Origin: Polynucleobacter sp. HIN7
Lineage (GTDB): Bacteria; Pseudomonadota; Gammaproteobacteria; Burkholderiales; Burkholderiaceae
Reading direction: 5' to 3'
Assembly (NCBI RefSeq): GCF_030297595.1
Contig: NZ_AP028138.1
Coordinates: forward strand, 744,001 to 808,000
DNA length: 64,000 bases
Shown piece by piece: positions 31,025-41,254 of the stretch. The notes under the pieces are model-generated. The model was not told the DNA's origin. It searched no databases and was given only the letters and a program-made list of their open reading frames with translations. The first letter of the stretch is position 1. Every line of letters begins with the position of its first letter. Position numbers and translations under genes: made by a program.

Positions 31025-32158
31025 ATGCGTTCAGTTCTTCACACCATCTCGTTGACCTGTGCAATTGTTACGCTTACTGCATGCAGTAGCTTTAGTAGTA
31101 TGACCGCCAGTGATAAGGTGGACTACAAAAAATCCGGAGATGTACGCGGCCCCAATCTGGCATTACCCCCGGATTTAATCACGGCTCAAGCGGATCGTCG
31201 CTATGTCGTTCAGGATGGCACGGCGACCATGTCGGAGTACAACCAGGCGGTCAAGAAGTCCTCCCAAACACGCTCGAATGTGTTGACCGGTATTCCGGGG
31301 ATGAAGATTGAGCGTGACGGGGATCGGCGTTGGTTGGTGGTCGATAAGTCGGCAACCGAGCTTTACCCTCAAGTAAAAGATTTTTGGCAAGAGAATGGTT
31401 TCTTACTAGTAATTGATTCACCATCAACTGGGATTATGGAAACCGACTGGGCAGAAAATCGTGCCAAGATTCCGCAAGATATTATTCGAAGAACCTTAGG
31501 GCGTGTATTGGATTCTGCCTATGATTCTGGGGAGCGCGATAAATTCCGGACCCGTCTTGAAGTACAAAAACCCGATGTCACTGAGATCTACATTACTCAC
31601 AAAGGGGCAATCGAGACTCCAGTAAAAGATAGCTCAGGCGCCATGATTACCACCCAATGGACTGTGCGACCAACCGACCCTGAGTTGGAAGCCATTTTCT
31701 TGACCCGCTTGATGGAGCGTCTTGGTATGACCCAAGACCAGGCGAGGGCCCAAGTTGCGGCAACTGCGACGGCTCCCAAGACCCCAAGAGCAAAGTTGGT
31801 GGAAGAGGGGCCCGCTACCCGTATCGAAATGAGCTCCAGCTTTGATCGTGCTTGGCGCGATGTTGGCCTTGCCTTAGATCGCTCTAACTTTACGGTGGAA
31901 GACCGCGATCGCTCACGAGGGATTTACTTTGTCCGTTACGTTAATCCAAAAGATCTAGGTGATGGTCGCAGTTGGTTTGGTCGTACCTTTGGCAGAAGCA
32001 ATGATTCAGATAAGAAAGCAAAACTCTATCGGGTCGTGGTTCAAGCAAGGGGTGAGAATCAAGTCGTGATTTTGGTGCAAGACTCCGAAGGTAAGCCTGA
32101 GAACACCGCCACTGGCAATCAGTTACTCACCACGCTAGATCGACAGCTCATTAAATAA
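31025..32158 (+). CDS. bamC: outer membrane protein assembly factor BamC (NlpB lipoprotein)
   Basis: A 377-residue lipoprotein: the signal peptide ends with lipobox LTAC (Cys about residue 20). Then comes the unstructured BamD-binding stretch with DYKKSGDVRGPNLALPPDL, followed by two helix-grip domains (about 85-220 and 265-375), the second with RDRSRGIYFVRYVNP. BamC is an accessory subunit of the BAM complex that inserts beta-barrel proteins. The dapA-bamC adjacency supports the call. A terminator follows at 32181. Confidence 0.9.
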   Translation: MRSVLHTISLTCAIVTLTACSSFSSMTASDKVDYKKSGDVRGPNLALPPDLITAQADRRYVVQDGTATMSEYNQAVKKSSQTRSNVLTGIPGMKIERDGDRRWLVVDKSATELYPQVKDFWQENGFLLVIDSPSTGIMETDWAENRAKIPQDIIRRTLGRVLDSAYDSGERDKFRTRLEVQKPDVTEIYITHKGAIETPVKDSSGAMITTQWTVRPTDPELEAIFLTRLMERLGMTQDQARAQVAATATAPKTPRAKLVEEGPATRIEMSSSFDRAWRDVGLALDRSNFTVEDRDRSRGIYFVRYVNPKDLGDGRSWFGRTFGRSNDSDKKAKLYRVVVQARGENQVVILVQDSEGKPENTATGNQLLTTLDRQLIK

Positions 32159-32176
32159 TCACAGCACTCTTCCAAA

Positions 32177-32207
32177 GAAAAAAGGCGCTCAATGAGCGCC
32201 TTTCTTC
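32177..32207. terminator. intrinsic terminator after bamC, bidirectional
   Basis: AAAGGCGCTC and GAGCGCCTTT form a 10-bp stem with an AAT loop; T-rich sequence follows on the plus strand and GAAAAAA precedes it, so it can also end the leftward lipoprotein gene. Confidence 0.85.
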
Positions 32208-32221
32208 ATGCAGCTTCAGAA

Positions 32222-32443
32222 TTACTTCTTGGCTGGAGCAGCAGGTGCAGCTGGAGCAGCAGGAGCAGCTGGAGCAGCGCCGGCAGGTGCAGCAGCTGGA
32301 GCAGCGCCGTCAGCTGGTTTTGCATCAGCGGCAGGAGCAGCAGCAGGAGCGGCTGGAGCAGCAGCTGGCTTAGCTTCTTCTTTCTTACCGCAAGCAGACA
32401 AAGCAACGGCCAACATTGCGGCCAAGAGGAGTGACTTCTTCAT
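32222..32443 (-). CDS. small Ala/Pro-rich lipoprotein
   Basis: A 73-residue protein. The signal peptide MKKSLLLAAMLAVALSAC ends in lipobox LSAC, followed by GKKEEAKPA and then an almost pure Ala/Pro tail with a few Gly and Asp, ending APAKK. The ATG at 32443 has AAAGGAAA upstream. The tail is encoded by repeated GCAGGAGCAGCTGGAGC-like units, which make long false frames on the other strand. No function is known; an extended periplasmic spacer or wall-associated tether is possible. It is convergent with bamC. Confidence 0.8.
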   Translation of the reverse strand: MKKSLLLAAMLAVALSACGKKEEAKPAAAPAAPAAAPAADAKPADGAAPAAAPAGAAPAAPAAPAAPAAPAKK

Positions 32444-32600
32444 TGATTTATTTCCTTTAAATTTAAGACGATTTACATCAATTACCGGTAATTGTTGTAA
32501 GACCTTGAGTGCATATTGCGGATGCAATACAACTCAGATCCACTCATAATTATAGCAATTGCACCATCATTTGCTCAACGCCATTGGGCTAAATTGCTGC

Positions 32601-33896
32601 CTACTCAAGTAAGAGCCAACCGTCAGAATAGGCTTCATACAGCGAGTTATTTTTCGTTAAAGACGGGAGACTCAATTGCCGATCGATCTTCTTCGAATTC
32701 GCTCTTGATAAACCCTTATTTTTACTGGATTTTTGTATTCGCCCTTGGGTGAGGAAATGCTGCTGCGCTAGTATTTGCCATGCTTTGATGGTGGCAAGAT
32801 CCTGCCCTTCAGTCACTGCATCCCCATTGCAAAAAACGGTCTCACCTCGGATCAATAGGCGGGTTTGGGGGTGAGGTACCAAGGCCATTTTCTGAAGACC
32901 GGCTCGAAGTGCGCTGGGACTCAAGACGGGGTCGGGTGAAGTAAAGATCGCCTGCGGTTTTGGCTCGCTCAGATAAGCAGCAATGCCGTTGATGAATGTC
33001 GGGGTTTGATCTAAAGCTAGAGCCGCAATGCGTTGGCGGATTTCATCTTCGAGTTGTGCAGGTAAACGTGCTGGATCAAGGCAGGCTTTTTGATTGGGAT
33101 CCGCATAAATTGCGGCGAGGGAAGGATCGGACTCCAAGGATTCAGCAAGGCGCCACAACCCCTCAGCGATGAGTTCTCGATACGACGGCGACCGAAAGCC
33201 CACCGACCAGGTTTGGCAGCCCGCATCGAGCGCCACTCCCTCGTGGGCAATATTGGGTGGTAGATAGAGTAAATCGCCGGGTTCCAAGATCCACTCTTGC
33301 TCAGGCTTAAAGCGTGCCAGGATCTTGAGTGGTAAATCAGGCCGCAGGCTTAGATCGGCCTGCCCAGAAATCTTCCAGCGGCGTCGACCTTCCATCTGGA
33401 TTAAAAATACATCGTAGGAGTCGACATGCGGCCCTACGCCACCCCCAACACCCGCGATGCTAATCATTAGATCATCTAGGCGCGCATCTGGAATAAACCG
33501 AAACCAGGATAAAACATGGGCGGCCGCCGAATGCCGTGCCTCCATCCCTTGGATTAATAGCGTCCAATCTTGCGCGCTATTTGCGGGGATCTCTTTTTTT
33601 CGTAAAGGGCCGTGTTGCAGACGCCATGGTTTAGCCTCAACCAAACGCGCTTCACTAAGACCATCGCATGCATATCCAAACAGGGTTTTATCTGGGATTG
33701 GGCTTAATAGAGGCAAGCCAGCCTCTTTGCTCAGTGCAAAAGCGGGAATGGCTTGGCGGACCAGGAGTGGGCATTTATGCCAATACCGTTGCATAAATGT
33801 TTGGGGGCTCAGATTGCCCAAAAGCGGCCACGGCAGATCTAGCGGTAGTATGGCTGGGGCTTTGGGGGGTTCGTAGCGAGCGCGAGTCTTAGTCAA
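32601..33896 (-). CDS. JmjC-type cupin oxygenase, ribosomal-protein (uL16) arginine hydroxylase-like
   Basis: A 431-residue protein of the YcfD/RoxA group. The JmjC Fe(II) ligands are H157 and D159 in GPHVDSYDVF and H218 in LPPNIAHEG; GRRRWKISG lies between, and LEPGDLLYLPP precedes the last His. YcfD hydroxylates an arginine of ribosomal protein uL16 using 2-oxoglutarate and O2. The C-terminal region (about 240-390) matches the dimerisation and winged-helix part, plus a basic tail. It is divergent from the SlyD-like gene (33 bp). Confidence 0.85.
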   Translation of the reverse strand: MTKTRARYEPPKAPAILPLDLPWPLLGNLSPQTFMQRYWHKCPLLVRQAIPAFALSKEAGLPLLSPIPDKTLFGYACDGLSEARLVEAKPWRLQHGPLRKKEIPANSAQDWTLLIQGMEARHSAAAHVLSWFRFIPDARLDDLMISIAGVGGGVGPHVDSYDVFLIQMEGRRRWKISGQADLSLRPDLPLKILARFKPEQEWILEPGDLLYLPPNIAHEGVALDAGCQTWSVGFRSPSYRELIAEGLWRLAESLESDPSLAAIYADPNQKACLDPARLPAQLEDEIRQRIAALALDQTPTFINGIAAYLSEPKPQAIFTSPDPVLSPSALRAGLQKMALVPHPQTRLLIRGETVFCNGDAVTEGQDLATIKAWQILAQQHFLTQGRIQKSSKNKGLSRANSKKIDRQLSLPSLTKNNSLYEAYSDGWLLLE

Positions 33897-33928
33897 GTAA
33901 AATGGCCTTATTAAGGAAACACATCGCT

Positions 33929-34549
33929 ATGAAGATTGAAAAAAATACCATCGTATCTCTTCGTTACAAACTTAGCGATGCTCAAAACAATATTATCGAA
34001 GAACCCGATACCCCGATGGTTTATCTGCACGGGGGATACGCAGGAACCTTCCCAAAAATTGAGAGTGTATTGGATGGCAAGGATATTGGCTTTGAGACCA
34101 CGGTTCAACTTGAACCTCATGATGCCTTTGGAGAATACGATCCCAATCTTCTCAAAATAGAACCGCGTGAGCGCTTTCCCGAGCCGCTAGAGATCGGTAT
34201 GCAGTTTGAGGGCGTACCTGAAGAACAAAGTCCTGAAGAGATCGAGGCTGCCGATGTGGAGGAGATCGACGATGATGAGGATGATCAAGAATCAGATACG
34301 TTGATCTATACCGTGACCGACCTGGCTGATCAACAAGTCGTACTCGATGGTAATCATCCACTTGCTGGAATGGCGCTGCGGTTCTGGTTGCAGGTTGAGG
34401 ATGTTCGTCAGGCTACGGAAGATGAGATTGCCAATCAGCATCCACAAAGTGAAGACGGCTTTGGGATGGATCTAGCCGATGATGATCTAGATGATCTCGA
34501 TTTATCAGCAACGGGGCAGCGCGACCAAGGTCCACGAACCCTGCATTAA
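33929..34549 (+). CDS. FKBP-type peptidyl-prolyl isomerase, SlyD-like, with acidic insert
   Basis: A 206-residue protein. The FKBP half (1-72) and insert-in-flap domain follow SlyD: VSLRYKLSDAQNNIIEE, GKDIGFETTVQLEPHDAFGEYDPNL and, later, VVLDGNHPLAGMALRFWLQVEDVRQATEDEI. Between about residues 102 and 130 there is a highly acidic insertion (EEQSPEEIEAADVEEIDDDEDD) that normal SlyD lacks. The C-terminus is Asp-rich rather than His/Cys-rich, so the Ni-binding tail of E. coli SlyD is absent. The ATG at 33929 has AAGGA upstream. It probably acts in folding in the cytoplasm. Confidence 0.88.
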   Translation: MKIEKNTIVSLRYKLSDAQNNIIEEPDTPMVYLHGGYAGTFPKIESVLDGKDIGFETTVQLEPHDAFGEYDPNLLKIEPRERFPEPLEIGMQFEGVPEEQSPEEIEAADVEEIDDDEDDQESDTLIYTVTDLADQQVVLDGNHPLAGMALRFWLQVEDVRQATEDEIANQHPQSEDGFGMDLADDDLDDLDLSATGQRDQGPRTLH

Positions 34550-34573
34550 TGGGTACACCCCCAAAGAAGCGCT

Positions 34574-35332
34574 TTATTCTTTTAGAAGATTTTTGATGGC
34601 ATCGAGCTCACGCTGAGTTTCCTCATGCGCTTGCGTGTCGCTAGCTTTTCCACCCAACTTCGCCAGAGCCTCTTCAAGGGCTTTGATCTTATGTTCTTGC
34701 TCGATGGTAGCGTCGATCAAACTTTTCAATGCCAACGAAACAGGGTCATCTGCATTCGGTGTAATGCCATAGGCTGAGAAACTCGCTTTACTGGCATCGC
34801 TTGCATGTTTGGGTAGATCGGGATGCAGGATGCGGGCTGGCACACCGACTGCCGTTGCGCCCGCAGGAATCTCTTTGAGGACCACTGCATTGGATCCAAT
34901 TCGAGCACCATCACCCACAGTAAATCCACCCAAGACCTTGGCGCCCGCACTCACAACCACGCCTTTGCCAAGTGTGGGATGGCGTTTGACCCCTTTGTAG
35001 AGCGAGGTACCTCCCAAGGTCACCCCTTGATAAATCGTGGTGTCATCACCAATCTCTGCGGTCTCGCCAATGACAATGCCAAGGCCATGATCTAAAAATA
35101 CCCGACGCCCGATCTGTGCGCCCGGATGAATCTCAATATTGGTCAAAAAACGCGCGAGCGACGCCAGAAAGCGGGCAGGCCATTTAAGACCGAGATTCCA
35201 TAGGGCATGATTGAGACGATGCAGCCAAATCGCATGTAAACCTGGATAGCAGGTAATTACCTCCAACCGGTGTCGGGCAGCAGGATCGCGCGCAATAATA
35301 GCGTCTACATCTTCCAATAGAGAACTCAACAT
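34574..35332 (-). CDS. cysE: serine O-acetyltransferase
   Basis: A 252-residue enzyme that acetylates serine, the first committed step of cysteine synthesis. The N-terminal helical domain is followed by a left-handed beta-helix of hexapeptide repeats, with IEIHPGAQIGRRVFLDHGLGIVIGETAEIGDDTTIYQGVTLGG (catalytic Asp-His pair). A C-terminal extension (about 185-252) is helical and charged, longer than in the minimal enzyme. The cysE-trmJ order beside suhB is a widely conserved arrangement. Confidence 0.94.
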   Translation of the reverse strand: MLSSLLEDVDAIIARDPAARHRLEVITCYPGLHAIWLHRLNHALWNLGLKWPARFLASLARFLTNIEIHPGAQIGRRVFLDHGLGIVIGETAEIGDDTTIYQGVTLGGTSLYKGVKRHPTLGKGVVVSAGAKVLGGFTVGDGARIGSNAVVLKEIPAGATAVGVPARILHPDLPKHASDASKASFSAYGITPNADDPVSLALKSLIDATIEQEHKIKALEEALAKLGGKASDTQAHEETQRELDAIKNLLKE

Positions 35333-35355
35333 AGAGATAGTGTAATCCGTGCGCC

Positions 35356-36111
35356 TTATTTTCTCAGGAGCATCTGTTTGGCAATGCCACGCAAGAGATC
35401 AATCTCCTCTTTGCGTAAGCGAGTTCTAGCAAACAGCGCTTGCAGACGCGGCATGAGTTTCTTGGGATTTTTGGGGTCCAAATAACCAATCGCCTCTAAG
35501 CCTGCTTGCCAATGGTCGAGCATGGCAGCAACTGCTGCTGGATCTGCAAGTTCTGAGAGCTCCTCATTTACCACCGATGGCGATGGATCTTTCAGAAGGG
35601 CTTGGCGTAAGCCAAACGCACAGACCATGATGGCCTGGGCCAGGTTTAATGAGGGATAGGCGGGATTGGCCGGTAAAAAGACCCGATGCGTGCAATAGGC
35701 AAGATCTTCGTTCTCGAGCCCAGTCCGCTCAGGACCAAATACCAATGCAACTGAGCGTTTCGATTGCAATGCATCGGTGAGCAAATGCAGACCATCTGCC
35801 CAAGATAGTGGGGGCGGACCAAACTCTCGATCGCGACTGGTTAGGCCCAGTACCACAGCACACCCTTGAATACTGGAAGAGAGCATATCGTGAGTATTCG
35901 ACTGAGCCAATACATCACTAGCACCACTGGCTAATGCCATCGCATCGGGGTGGGTATGCATCGCCAGTTCGCGGGGCCGCACCAGATGAAGCGCATCAAA
36001 CCCCATGGTTTTAAGGGCGCGCGCTGCTGAACCAATATTACCCGCATGACTGGTTTCCACCATGATCCAGCGGACCTGGTCGCTGTATTGAGTAAAGGGA
36101 GTCTGAGCCAT
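35356..36111 (-). CDS. trmJ: tRNA (Cm32/Um32) methyltransferase TrmJ
   Basis: A 251-residue SPOUT-class methyltransferase that 2'-O-methylates position 32 of some tRNAs. The N-terminal RWIMVETSHAGNIGSAARALKTMGFDALHLVRP is typical. The knotted SAM-binding region is VALVFGPERTGLENEDLAYC...PAYPSLNLAQAIMVCAFG. A C-terminal helical part (about 175-251) matches TrmJ. It is divergent from suhB, with 80 bp between starts, as in E. coli and many proteobacteria. Confidence 0.92.
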   Translation of the reverse strand: MAQTPFTQYSDQVRWIMVETSHAGNIGSAARALKTMGFDALHLVRPRELAMHTHPDAMALASGASDVLAQSNTHDMLSSSIQGCAVVLGLTSRDREFGPPPLSWADGLHLLTDALQSKRSVALVFGPERTGLENEDLAYCTHRVFLPANPAYPSLNLAQAIMVCAFGLRQALLKDPSPSVVNEELSELADPAAVAAMLDHWQAGLEAIGYLDPKNPKKLMPRLQALFARTRLRKEEIDLLRGIAKQMLLRK

Positions 36112-36191
36112 GAATGAATTCGTTTAGAATATTGCTATTGCGCTAGAGACCTTGTCGACTAGTTTGTTCTTATTTAATTTGTCCACTCATT

Positions 36192-36986
36192 ATGCACCCC
36201 ATGTTAAACGTGGCTGTGAAAGCCGCTCGCCGTGCCGCAACGATTATTAATCGTGCATCACTCAATTTAGAGCGTTTGCAAATCGATCGCAAGCAACATA
36301 ATGATTATGTAACCGAAGTGGACAAAGCTGCCGAAGAGGCGATTATCGAGACCCTAAGCGAAGCCTATCCGGGCCATGGTTTTTTGGCAGAGGAAACGGG
36401 CGAGGCCACGAATGGCTCCGATCACATTTGGATCATTGACCCATTGGATGGGACCACCAACTTTATTCATGGATTTCCACAATACGCGGTATCGATTGCT
36501 CTGTCGGTCAACGGTGTTGTAACTCAAGGCGTGGTCTATGACCCCAATCGTGATGAGCTGTTCACTGCCACCAAGGGTGGTGGAGCCTACGTGGATCGCC
36601 GTCGCCTTCGAGTGGCCGAGCAAACCAAATTAGAGAATGCATTGCTGGGTACGGGATTTCCGTATCGACACGATCAAGATGTGGATCTCTACCTGAAAAT
36701 CTTTGCTGACATGACTCGCCAATGCGCGGGTCTGCGACGTCCTGGTGCAGCCTCCCTAGATCTTGTCTATGTAGCAGCGGGCCGCTATGACGGATTCTTT
36801 GAGAGTGAACTCAAGCCATGGGATATGGCAGCAGGGGCTTTGATTGTGACCGAGGCGGGTGGCCTCGTGGGAAACTACCGCGGCGAAGAAGGCTTTATGG
36901 ACAGCGGTGAGATTATGGCTGCGAACCCAAGGATCTTTGCCCAAATGGCAAATATTCTTAGCAAGTACTCCAGAACGGCTACGTAG
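36192..36986 (+). CDS. suhB: inositol-1-monophosphatase family protein
   Basis: A 264-residue SuhB. Metal-binding motifs are [23 protein letters not shown] (Glu) and [17 protein letters not shown] (Asp-Pro-Leu-Asp-Gly), with a late [15 protein letters not shown]. SuhB dephosphorylates inositol phosphates and also joins the rRNA antitermination complex in E. coli. The last 8 bp overlap the 3' end of convergent lpxH. Confidence 0.93.
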   Translation: MHPMLNVAVKAARRAATIINRASLNLERLQIDRKQHNDYVTEVDKAAEEAIIETLSEAYPGHGFLAEETGEATNGSDHIWIIDPLDGTTNFIHGFPQYAVSIALSVNGVVTQGVVYDPNRDELFTATKGGGAYVDRRRLRVAEQTKLENALLGTGFPYRHDQDVDLYLKIFADMTRQCAGLRRPGAASLDLVYVAAGRYDGFFESELKPWDMAAGALIVTEAGGLVGNYRGEEGFMDSGEIMAANPRIFAQMANILSKYSRTAT

Positions 36987-37767
36987 ACTTCACCAAATCA
37001 ATGTAGCGCACGCCATTGAGGTCAATGCGCAAGGCACTTGCTTTTGGTAACACGGTCTCAGGATGATCTAGATCCCAGTCGGAGAGTACATAGCGTTGCC
37101 ATTCTTTATTACCCATACTTTCATGGTGCCGTGCTGGTAAATGGGTATGCCCATGAATCAAGCGTTCGGAGCCGAAGGCTCCCATCAGGTTGGCGCACGC
37201 CACCAAAGTGACATCGCTCTTGTAGCGAGCGACATCCGGGGTATAACGCGCTGCTTGCTCATACTTTGCGGTGCTGTTACTTCGCAAGGTTCGAGCAATC
37301 CCACGTCGCCACTCCAGAGGGAGTCGCAAAAATAATTTTTGGAGCCAGGGCTTACGAACCCATCTACGAAACACCTGATAACTCAGATCATTGGTGCACA
37401 GCGCATCACCATGACTAATAACCCATTCATCTCCAGCAATCATGACCCTCGATGGATCAGGCAGCAAATGCATCCCAGATTTCTTGAGAAAGTCTGGGCC
37501 GATTAAAAAGTCACGGTTGCCATGGATGTAATAGGTTTTGGTCTTGCTGGATAAAGCAAAGAGCGCGCGCAAGACCTCTTGCTGAAATGGTGAACGCGCG
37601 CCAGCATCATCGCCCACCCAGTATTCAAAGAGATCACCCAAAATAAATACCGACTCGACATCGTTCGTTTCTTTTTCAATAAAGTCAAAGAAACGCTGCG
37701 CCGTTAAGGGCATCGACGGCGTAAGATGAAGATCGGAGATCAGCAGGGCGCTGGCGTGCTCTTGCAT
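36979..37767 (-). CDS. lpxH: UDP-2,3-diacylglucosamine diphosphatase
   Basis: A 262-residue calcineurin-like phosphoesterase that makes lipid X for lipid A on the inner face of the cytoplasmic membrane. Metal motifs are [11 protein letters not shown] (D, H), [36 protein letters not shown] and [12 protein letters not shown]. It lies 15 bp after ppiB in the same direction, an arrangement also seen in E. coli (ppiB-lpxH). Confidence 0.94.
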   Translation of the reverse strand: MQEHASALLISDLHLTPSMPLTAQRFFDFIEKETNDVESVFILGDLFEYWVGDDAGARSPFQQEVLRALFALSSKTKTYYIHGNRDFLIGPDFLKKSGMHLLPDPSRVMIAGDEWVISHGDALCTNDLSYQVFRRWVRKPWLQKLFLRLPLEWRRGIARTLRSNSTAKYEQAARYTPDVARYKSDVTLVACANLMGAFGSERLIHGHTHLPARHHESMGNKEWQRYVLSDWDLDHPETVLPKASALRIDLNGVRYIDLVKST

Positions 37768-37782
37768 GCTTAAATCAAGGGA

Positions 37783-38286
37783 TTAATCAGCAATGACCGA
37801 GGCTTTCTCAATCACCACATCTTCAGTCGGAACATCCTGGTGGTACCCAGCATTGCCAGTCTTAACTTTCTTGATCTTATCAACCACATCCATGCCGTTG
37901 GTCACTTTGCCAAACACGGCATAGCCCCAACCCTGTGGAGTGGGAGCGGTGTGATTGAGAAAATCATTGTCATTGACGTTAATAAAAAACTGGGCGGTGG
38001 CTGAATGGGGATCGCTAGTACGTGCCATCGCAATCGTGCCCCGATCATTCTTTAAGCCATTATTCGCCTCGTTCTCAATTTGATCCAGGGTTGACTTCTG
38101 CTTCATGCCCGCGGTCATGCCGCCACCTTGAATCATGAAGTTATCAATCACCCGATGAAAAATCGTGCCATCGTAATGACCACTCTTTACGTAGGCCAAA
38201 AAGTTAGCAACGGATTTTGGTGCTTTGGCAGCATCAAGCTCGAGGGTGATATCACCGTGATTAGTTTTTAGAAGAACGCTTGGCAT
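37783..38286 (-). CDS. ppiB: peptidyl-prolyl cis-trans isomerase, cyclophilin type
   Basis: A 167-residue cytoplasmic cyclophilin; there is no signal peptide. [55 protein letters not shown] and [21 protein letters not shown] carry the active-site Arg, Phe and Gln residues of the family. It lies between the TPR lipoprotein gene (11 bp) and lpxH, all leftward. Confidence 0.94.
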   Translation of the reverse strand: MPSVLLKTNHGDITLELDAAKAPKSVANFLAYVKSGHYDGTIFHRVIDNFMIQGGGMTAGMKQKSTLDQIENEANNGLKNDRGTIAMARTSDPHSATAQFFINVNDNDFLNHTAPTPQGWGYAVFGKVTNGMDVVDKIKKVKTGNAGYHQDVPTEDVVIEKASVIAD

Positions 38287-38297
38287 AAATAACTCTC

Positions 38298-39089
38298 TTA
38301 TGGTTTAGAAATCGGGGGATTGGGTCGGTTACTGGGTTTGGGCGGCGGTGGGTTCAAGATCTCTTTAATGGCCCGAGCGCGCTGCCCATACTCACGTTGA
38401 CTGGGTTGCAGTTTACTCGCACTGGAGTAATAGCGATCGGCTAGGCGCAAGTACACATCCGCTAGATTGCCCTGGGCTAAGGCATAGTCAGGCCTTAATT
38501 TGAGGGCGAGCTCTAAATAATCGCGGGCCTCAATCCATTGCCCTTGATTGGCTGCTAATGCGGCTAGATTGTTATAAGGTTCAGGTAACTCCGGAAATTG
38601 CTGAGTAATCTCGATCCAGGTTGCGCGGGCTGCATTGACATCACGTAATTCCACTTGCAGGCGCGCCTTGATAAATCGTAGTTGTACATTGCGTGGCGTT
38701 TTGACTAAAGCGGCATCAATCGCTTTGATCGCCTCTGGATATTTGCGTTCCTTGATCAATTTCTCAATATGCGTAGGAATCGCATTTTTCATGACCGGAT
38801 CGGGCTCGATAATCAAAAAAGAGAGAAACGGCACCGCAATGGACTCCGAGAGTTGGTTATTGCCGGTTTCTGGATTGGGGTTGGTGCTCATGCGTGGTGG
38901 GTCTGTTGGACCATAGCCACCAAGATAGGGCGCAGGCGCATTACCCGAAGTAGTGGGTGGCGGGGCGGTGCTGCAGCCAATTACAAGAGCGCAAAATGAC
39001 ACCCCCAAAAATCGTGAGATCCAAGCAATGGAACTGTGGTTTGGGTGCTGGGCTGTCATGGCAAGAAGATCACTCAGAAGGCGCGTCAT
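38298..39089 (-). CDS. tetratricopeptide-repeat lipoprotein
   Basis: A 263-residue protein. The N-terminus has a hydrophobic segment ending VIGC, a plausible lipobox, followed by a Pro/Ser/Thr-rich stretch. Residues about 105-225 form three to four TPR units ([38 protein letters not shown]..., [49 protein letters not shown]). It ends in [13 protein letters not shown]. The start could be ATG 39089 or the in-frame ATG at 39059. It is probably an envelope-located scaffolding protein. Confidence 0.82.
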   Translation of the reverse strand: MTRLLSDLLAMTAQHPNHSSIAWISRFLGVSFCALVIGCSTAPPPTTSGNAPAPYLGGYGPTDPPRMSTNPNPETGNNQLSESIAVPFLSFLIIEPDPVMKNAIPTHIEKLIKERKYPEAIKAIDAALVKTPRNVQLRFIKARLQVELRDVNAARATWIEITQQFPELPEPYNNLAALAANQGQWIEARDYLELALKLRPDYALAQGNLADVYLRLADRYYSSASKLQPSQREYGQRARAIKEILNPPPPKPSNRPNPPISKP

Positions 39090-39169
39090 TCGATATACTC
39101 ATCAGTCTAACAAATTCGTGTGCCGTTCACTAAACACCATTTAAGCCCCGTCATCCCCAACTGCTAATC

Positions 39170-40579
39170 ATGCTGTCGATTTACAACACCCTATCGAGAA
39201 CCAAAGAGGTCTTTAAGCCGATTGAGCCCGGTAAGGTAAAGATGTATGTATGCGGCATGACCGTGTATGACTTTTGCCATTTAGGCCATGCACGGGTGAT
39301 GATTGTGTTTGATATGGTGGTGCGTTGGTTGCGGGCTAGCGGCTATGAAGTGAACTACGTTCGTAACATCACCGATATTGATGACAAGATCATTACGCGA
39401 GCGCTTGAGAACCAAGAGCCGATTGCGGCACTCACTCAGCGTTTTATTGATGCAATGCATGCGGATGCTAAAACCCTAAATCTCCTATCACCCGATCATG
39501 AGCCCCGGGCTACTCACTACATTACTCAGATGCAAGGATTGATTGGTCGCCTTATTGAGCGTGAGATGGCTTATCAAGGTGATGATGGTGATGTGAACTA
39601 TGCCGTTCGCCAGTTTCCCAGCTATGGCAAGTTATCTGGCAAATCGATTGATGAACTCCAGGCCGGTGAACGGGTTGCCATTGGCGGTGGTAAGCGCGAC
39701 CCCCTGGATTTTGTGCTCTGGAAATCCGCCAAGCTTGAAGAGCCTGCTGATACCCGCTGGGCTTCTCCATGGGGCGAGGGACGCCCAGGTTGGCATATTG
39801 AGTGCTCGGCGATGTCCTGCGAGTTACTCGGTCAGCATTTTGATATTCATGGTGGTGGGGCCGATTTGCAGTTTCCTCATCATGAGAACGAGATCGCGCA
39901 AAGTGAAGGCGCGATCTATGGATCGGGCAGTATTGATCAACCCTTTGTGCGTTACTGGATGCACAACGGCCATATCCGTGTGAACCACGAGAAGATGTCA
40001 AAATCCTTGGGTAATTTTTTCTTGATCAAAGATGTGTTGGCCCAGTTTGATCCCGAGGTAGTGCGCTTCTTTATGCTCAAGGCCCACTATCGCAGCCCCA
40101 TTAATTACTCGGATCATCAGCTTGAAGAAGCGCGCACTGGATTAACCCGTTTGTATACCGCCCTAAGTGAACAAGCAGCTATTCCAAGCAGCAAGCTTGA
40201 TCCGATCTGGAGAGACCGCTTTGCGCAAGTAATGAACGATGATTTCAACACCCCTGAGGCCATAGCAGTGTTATTTGAGTTGGTGACTGAGAGTCATAAA
40301 ACCCAGGATGTCGAGCGCAAGCAAGAACTTCTCAACACACTTCATCACTTAGGAAACACGATCGGACTTTTGTATCAGTCGCCGCAACAGTTCTTGCAAA
40401 GCGGTACGCCTAAAGCTGGCTTAAGCCAGAAGCAGATTGAAGAGCGGATTGCGGCCCGCCAAGCGGCCAAGCAGGCGAAGGACTTTGCCAGCGCGGATGC
40501 GATTCGCCAGCAGTTGCTGGACGAGGGAGTCATTTTGGAAGATAAGCCTGGTGGTCAAACCATCTGGCGACGAGCCTAA
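39170..40579 (+). CDS. cysS: cysteinyl-tRNA synthetase
   Basis: A 469-residue class I synthetase. The first zinc ligand lies in [20 protein letters not shown], which includes the HIGH-like [16 protein letters not shown] and [19 protein letters not shown] carry the remaining zinc ligands; [10 protein letters not shown] is the KMSKS loop. The C-terminal helical anticodon region has [31 protein letters not shown]. The stop overlaps the next start (TAATG). Confidence 0.96.
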   Translation: MLSIYNTLSRTKEVFKPIEPGKVKMYVCGMTVYDFCHLGHARVMIVFDMVVRWLRASGYEVNYVRNITDIDDKIITRALENQEPIAALTQRFIDAMHADAKTLNLLSPDHEPRATHYITQMQGLIGRLIEREMAYQGDDGDVNYAVRQFPSYGKLSGKSIDELQAGERVAIGGGKRDPLDFVLWKSAKLEEPADTRWASPWGEGRPGWHIECSAMSCELLGQHFDIHGGGADLQFPHHENEIAQSEGAIYGSGSIDQPFVRYWMHNGHIRVNHEKMSKSLGNFFLIKDVLAQFDPEVVRFFMLKAHYRSPINYSDHQLEEARTGLTRLYTALSEQAAIPSSKLDPIWRDRFAQVMNDDFNTPEAIAVLFELVTESHKTQDVERKQELLNTLHHLGNTIGLLYQSPQQFLQSGTPKAGLSQKQIEERIAARQAAKQAKDFASADAIRQQLLDEGVILEDKPGGQTIWRRA

Positions 40580-41217
40580 TGCCAAAACCACGCACCAAAA
40601 AGCCAAGCTATTGGCAAGACGCCTGTGCGGACCTGATGAAGCAAGATCGGATCCTGCGCAAACTGATTCCCAAGTACGGTGATGGAATGCTGGGAAGTCG
40701 GGGCGATGCATTCACGACTCTGGCACGCTCGATCGTTGGCCAGCAAATTTCAGTGGCTGCTGCACAATCGGTGTGGAACCGAACTTTGGAGACCTTAAGT
40801 CACGAGGTAACACCGAAGCGCGTACTCGATACCAAGCATGATGCCCTACGAGCTTCCGGTTTATCCATGCGCAAGGTGGAGTACATCCGTGACCTAGCCG
40901 ATCACTTTCATCATGGACGACTGCAAACCGAGCGCTGGCCCAAAATGGACGATGAGGAGCTCATTAAGGAGTTGAGTGCGATTCGGGGGATTGGGCGCTG
41001 GACTGCCGAGATGTTTCTGATCTTCAATTTAATGCGTCCCAATGTATTGCCGCTTGACGATATTGGGCTGATTCGGGCGATCTCGATTAATTATTTCAGT
41101 GGCGAGCCCGTCACCCGTCATGAGGCCCGCGAGGTGGCAGCCAATTGGGCGCCGTGGCGCACCGTAGCCACTTGGTATATGTGGCGTAGCATTGACCCCA
41201 TTCCTGTCGAGTACTAA
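40579..41217 (+). CDS. DNA-3-methyladenine glycosylase II-like (HhH-GPD superfamily)
   Basis: A 212-residue HhH-GPD protein that excises alkylated bases. FTTLARSIVGQQISVAAAQSVWNR, LRASGLSMRKVEYIRDLADHF and the helix-hairpin-helix IRGIGRWTAEMFLIFNLMRPNVLPLDDIGL with the catalytic Asp are all visible. It lacks the N-terminal domain of E. coli AlkA, so it is the short type. It overlaps cysS by one base and precedes accA by 37 bp. Confidence 0.9.
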   Translation: MPKPRTKKPSYWQDACADLMKQDRILRKLIPKYGDGMLGSRGDAFTTLARSIVGQQISVAAAQSVWNRTLETLSHEVTPKRVLDTKHDALRASGLSMRKVEYIRDLADHFHHGRLQTERWPKMDDEELIKELSAIRGIGRWTAEMFLIFNLMRPNVLPLDDIGLIRAISINYFSGEPVTRHEAREVAANWAPWRTVATWYMWRSIDPIPVEY

Positions 41218-41254
41218 TTTTGGGGTAAACCCAAAAAGCACATAAAATTAGGCC

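Noticed and set aside
32192..32549. Ser/Trp-rich and Ala/Gly-rich frames on the plus strand
   Set aside because: They arise only from the repeated codons of the leftward Ala/Pro lipoprotein and lack ribosome-binding sites.
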